From: an uncultured Lachnobacterium sp.
GTDB taxonomy: Bacteria > Bacillota > Clostridia > Lachnospirales > Lachnospiraceae
NCBI GenBank assembly: GCA_900548765.1
Contig: URLU01000116.1
Coordinates: forward strand, 1 to 7,079
Reading direction: 5' to 3'
Length of the DNA: 7,079 nt
A program made the position numbers and the translations under genes. The notes beneath the pieces were generated by a model that worked only from the letters and a program-made list of their open reading frames with translations, was not told the origin of the DNA and made no database searches. This document shows, one piece after another, positions 5,406-7,079 of this stretch (within the stretch, counting starts at the first letter, position 1; every line of letters begins with the position of its first letter).

Positions 5406-7079
5406 TTATTTATTTGTTTTTTTCATTCCATAGGCAGATGCCACAGCTGCTGACAAACCAGCAAGCAGAAGCATTATCATCCAGCCCATGCCTGTATCAT
5501 CTCCTGTCTTAACAGAAGCAAGTGCTGTCTGCACCGGTGCTGCTGATGCTGTAGGAGCAGTGCTTGGTGTATCTGCTTCAGCTGGGTCTGACTTCTGCTC
5601 TGGCTCAACCTGAGCTGCAACCGGCTCCTCCACAAATACATATGTACTGAAGTGGTCAGTACTGAATGACAGCTTACCATCTACTACTGTCGATGTACAT
5701 TTTGTGAGTGTACCATCATCCTCAAGTCTGTATACAGCAATTGTGGTTGTGCTTGATACTGTGAAGCCCTCTGGTACCGGAAGAGTTACCACAACATAGT
5801 CTCCCATCTGGTGAAGCTGTGTGCCGTCTGCATCCTTCAGGTTAATCTCATGTACTGTGAATTTGCCGTCAAGCTTTTTCTCTGATAAGGCTTTCTCGGC
5901 ACTTGCGTAGCTCTTTGATGTCTTAGCAAGGCTTGCTACCTCAAACTTAACGCCTGCTGGTAATGCACTTGTGCTTCCCTTAATAGAAATTCCATTGTTA
6001 ATAACAGTTCTGTCACCGCCATTTGCGAAGTCTACTGTATCCCCAAATGAAGCAAAGGATTTGTCTACTTCCTCTGTGATGTATGACTCATTCTTATCCT
6101 CTGACATGCCATTATTTTTTGAATCAGGTGTTCCATCATCCTTGCTGTCTGTGTCACCTGAATTTTCCTTATCGTCATCATCCTTTGTATCGGTTTTTCC
6201 TGAATCTCCCTTGTCTGTGTCTTCCTTTGTGTCTGTGTTTCCTGAATCTCCCTTGTCTGTGTCTTCCTTTGTGTCTGTGTTTCCTGAATCTCCCTTGTCT
6301 GCATCATCCTTTGTATCAGTATTATCTTTGCTGTCAATATCACCGATTCTGTACAGCGCGATATCATCAAATGAGCCCCATACACCAGCTGTAGTATTTT
6401 CAATTGAAAGTACTACCTGTATCTCTGTGTCATCCTCTGTGACAACAATTTCATCAATTGTTGGATTGCTCCAAACCTTCCAGCCTGACAACTCGCCTGC
6501 TGCTGTGTATGTCTCATCACCTACGATTGCTTTGATAGAGAACACATCGCTAGTGCCGTTTCCGCCACCCTGGATATATCCTGTCAGGGCATACTTTCCA
6601 GCTTTAAGCTTAACTGTCTGAGTGGCGGTTGCGCTGGCACCGGCTTTATCTGTGTAAAAGTGTGCACAGCCATCTCCGTTTCTCTGGTTAGAAGCAGCAT
6701 CCTTTGTGTTTATAATTGCTGATGAAACCTCCCAGCCATCAAGACCACTCTCAAAGCCAGGATTTGTTAGTAAATTGTCGTACCCTACTGTGACTGTTAT
6801 TGTAATGTCATTTTCTACTTCCACACCGGAGTCAGATGTAATTGTATACTTGCCATTTACTGTATAACTGCCTACACCTGATTCCTTTGCTATCTTTACA
6901 TCCTCGCTGTTCCATACGACAGGTGCAGACTCGGATGTTCCGTCATTATATTTTACATCAACTGTTGCTGGTAAAGTAATGCCATTCACTGTTGAAATTG
7001 TTGCTGTAATATCATCTGCTGTAACACTTGTAACCAGCTTAGGTGCTTTGGTTCCAGTTCGGATATACTTGTAAATGTT
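5406..7079 (-). CDS. C-terminal part of a secreted modular surface protein, probably a polysaccharide-degrading enzyme (partial)
   Basis: The frame is open from the window edge to a TAA stop; the 557 visible residues lack the N-terminus, any signal peptide and any catalytic domain. Modules, numbered from the edge: about 15-98, a Big_4-like bacterial Ig module (ITLPATVDVKYNDGT then PVVWNSEDV). About 100-246, a jelly-roll carbohydrate-binding-type module opening NLLTNPGFESGLDGWEVS and closing WGSFDDIALYRIG. About 248-335, an acidic Asp/Thr/Lys/Gly/Ser linker built from 14-residue repeats. About 336-485, an unrecognised beta-rich domain ending FSTDHFSTYVFVEEP. About 486-520, a Pro/Ala/Thr spacer. 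About 522-557, a wall-anchor signal: VKTGD, a hydrophobic helix, then KKTNK. The architecture and the NPGFE...WGSFDD module recall clostridial endo-galactanases (GH53) and related hydrolases, but the family cannot be fixed without the catalytic part. A GTG at 6989 is internal and not a start. The gene is terminated before the atp operon and is functionally unrelated to it. Confidence 0.85.
   Translation of the reverse strand, partial: NIYKYIRTGTKAPKLVTSVTADDITATISTVNGITLPATVDVKYNDGTSESAPVVWNSEDVKIAKESGVGSYTVNGKYTITSDSGVEVENDITITVTVGYDNLLTNPGFESGLDGWEVSSAIINTKDAASNQRNGDGCAHFYTDKAGASATATQTVKLKAGKYALTGYIQGGGNGTSDVFSIKAIVGDETYTAAGELSGWKVWSNPTIDEIVVTEDDTEIQVVLSIENTTAGVWGSFDDIALYRIGDIDSKDNTDTKDDADKGDSGNTDTKEDTDKGDSGNTDTKEDTDKGDSGKTDTKDDDDKENSGDTDSKDDGTPDSKNNGMSEDKNESYITEEVDKSFASFGDTVDFANGGDRTVINNGISIKGSTSALPAGVKFEVASLAKTSKSYASAEKALSEKKLDGKFTVHEINLKDADGTQLHQMGDYVVVTLPVPEGFTVSSTTTIAVYRLEDDGTLTKCTSTVVDGKLSFSTDHFSTYVFVEEPVAAQVEPEQKSDPAEADTPSTAPTASAAPVQTALASVKTGDDTGMGWMIMLLLAGLSAAVASAYGMKKTNK
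6156..6323 (-). repeat. Four tandem 42-bp repeats in the surface-protein linker
   Basis: Four in-frame units of 42 bp, each encoding 14 residues of the form NTDTKEDTDKGDSG. The two central copies (6198-6239 and 6240-6281) are identical base for base, and the identity at a 42-bp offset runs for over 60 bp into the neighbouring unit. The outer copies (6156-6197 and 6282-6323) have diverged. Because the unit is a multiple of three, gain or loss keeps the frame. The encoded stretch is acidic and disordered-looking, a spacer between the carbohydrate-binding-type module and the wall-proximal domain. Confidence 0.95.

Noticed and set aside
6156..6323. CRISPR-like spaced repeats
   Set aside because: The units are directly adjacent with no spacers, are in frame, and encode a regular 14-residue linker inside an open protein.
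5971..6621. 216-residue plus-strand open frame with repeated Ser/Val/Phe/Pro units
   Set aside because: It is the antisense image of the 42-bp repeat linker and the binding module; the repeats in it simply mirror the real minus-strand repeats.
6983..6989. GTG at 6989 as the true start of the surface protein
   Set aside because: The frame stays open to the window edge and the codon falls inside the Ig-like module, so the gene begins further upstream.

Overview
The window looks like chromosomal DNA from an anaerobic, low-to-moderate GC Gram-positive bacterium of the Clostridia, most likely a gut-type Lachnospiraceae member. This rests on the style of the ATP synthase subunits (subunit c, the beta-subunit phrase ending EKHQN at the window edge, and a gamma subunit with a basic tail), on strong AAGGAGG-type ribosome binding sites, and on the modular secreted protein next door. 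The genus is an inference. All recognised genes are on the minus strand, so transcription runs from high to low coordinates.

Region 1 (7079 to 5406): the C-terminal 557 residues of a large secreted protein whose start lies outside the window. In order it holds a bacterial Ig-like module, a jelly-roll carbohydrate-binding-type module, an acidic linker made of 14-residue (42-bp) tandem repeats, a further beta-rich domain, a Pro/Ala/Thr linker and a C-terminal wall-anchor signal with VKTGD in place of LPXTG. It looks like the back half of a cell-surface polysaccharide-degrading enzyme. The catalytic domain is not visible.

Region 2 (5405 to 5098): a 308-bp intergenic control region. It holds a long stem-loop plus U-tract that ends the surface-protein transcript, then a 7-bp inverted repeat, then an extended -10 promoter for the atp operon. 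The -10 element is overlapped by a perfect TGTTAA-N4-TTAACA palindrome that resembles the clostridial operator of the redox repressor Rex.

Region 3 (5097 to 1): the F1Fo ATP synthase operon in the classical order atpB (a), atpE (c), atpF (b), atpH (delta), atpA (alpha), atpG (gamma), atpD (beta, cut by the window edge after 238 codons). atpC (epsilon) would be expected beyond position 1. No atpI or atpZ is present upstream of atpB. The genes are tightly packed: atpF/atpH overlap, and atpH/atpA and atpA/atpG are 5 bp apart. Several ribosome binding sites lie inside the end of the preceding gene, which implies translational coupling. Together they encode the membrane rotor and stator (a, b, c), the stalks (gamma, delta) and the catalytic head (alpha, beta).

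I found no novel multi-gene system, mobile element, CRISPR array or RNA gene. The most interesting points are the candidate redox operator on the atp promoter, the second palindrome beside it, the modular surface protein with exact 42-bp repeats and a non-LPXTG anchor, and some lineage-specific features of the c and gamma subunits.
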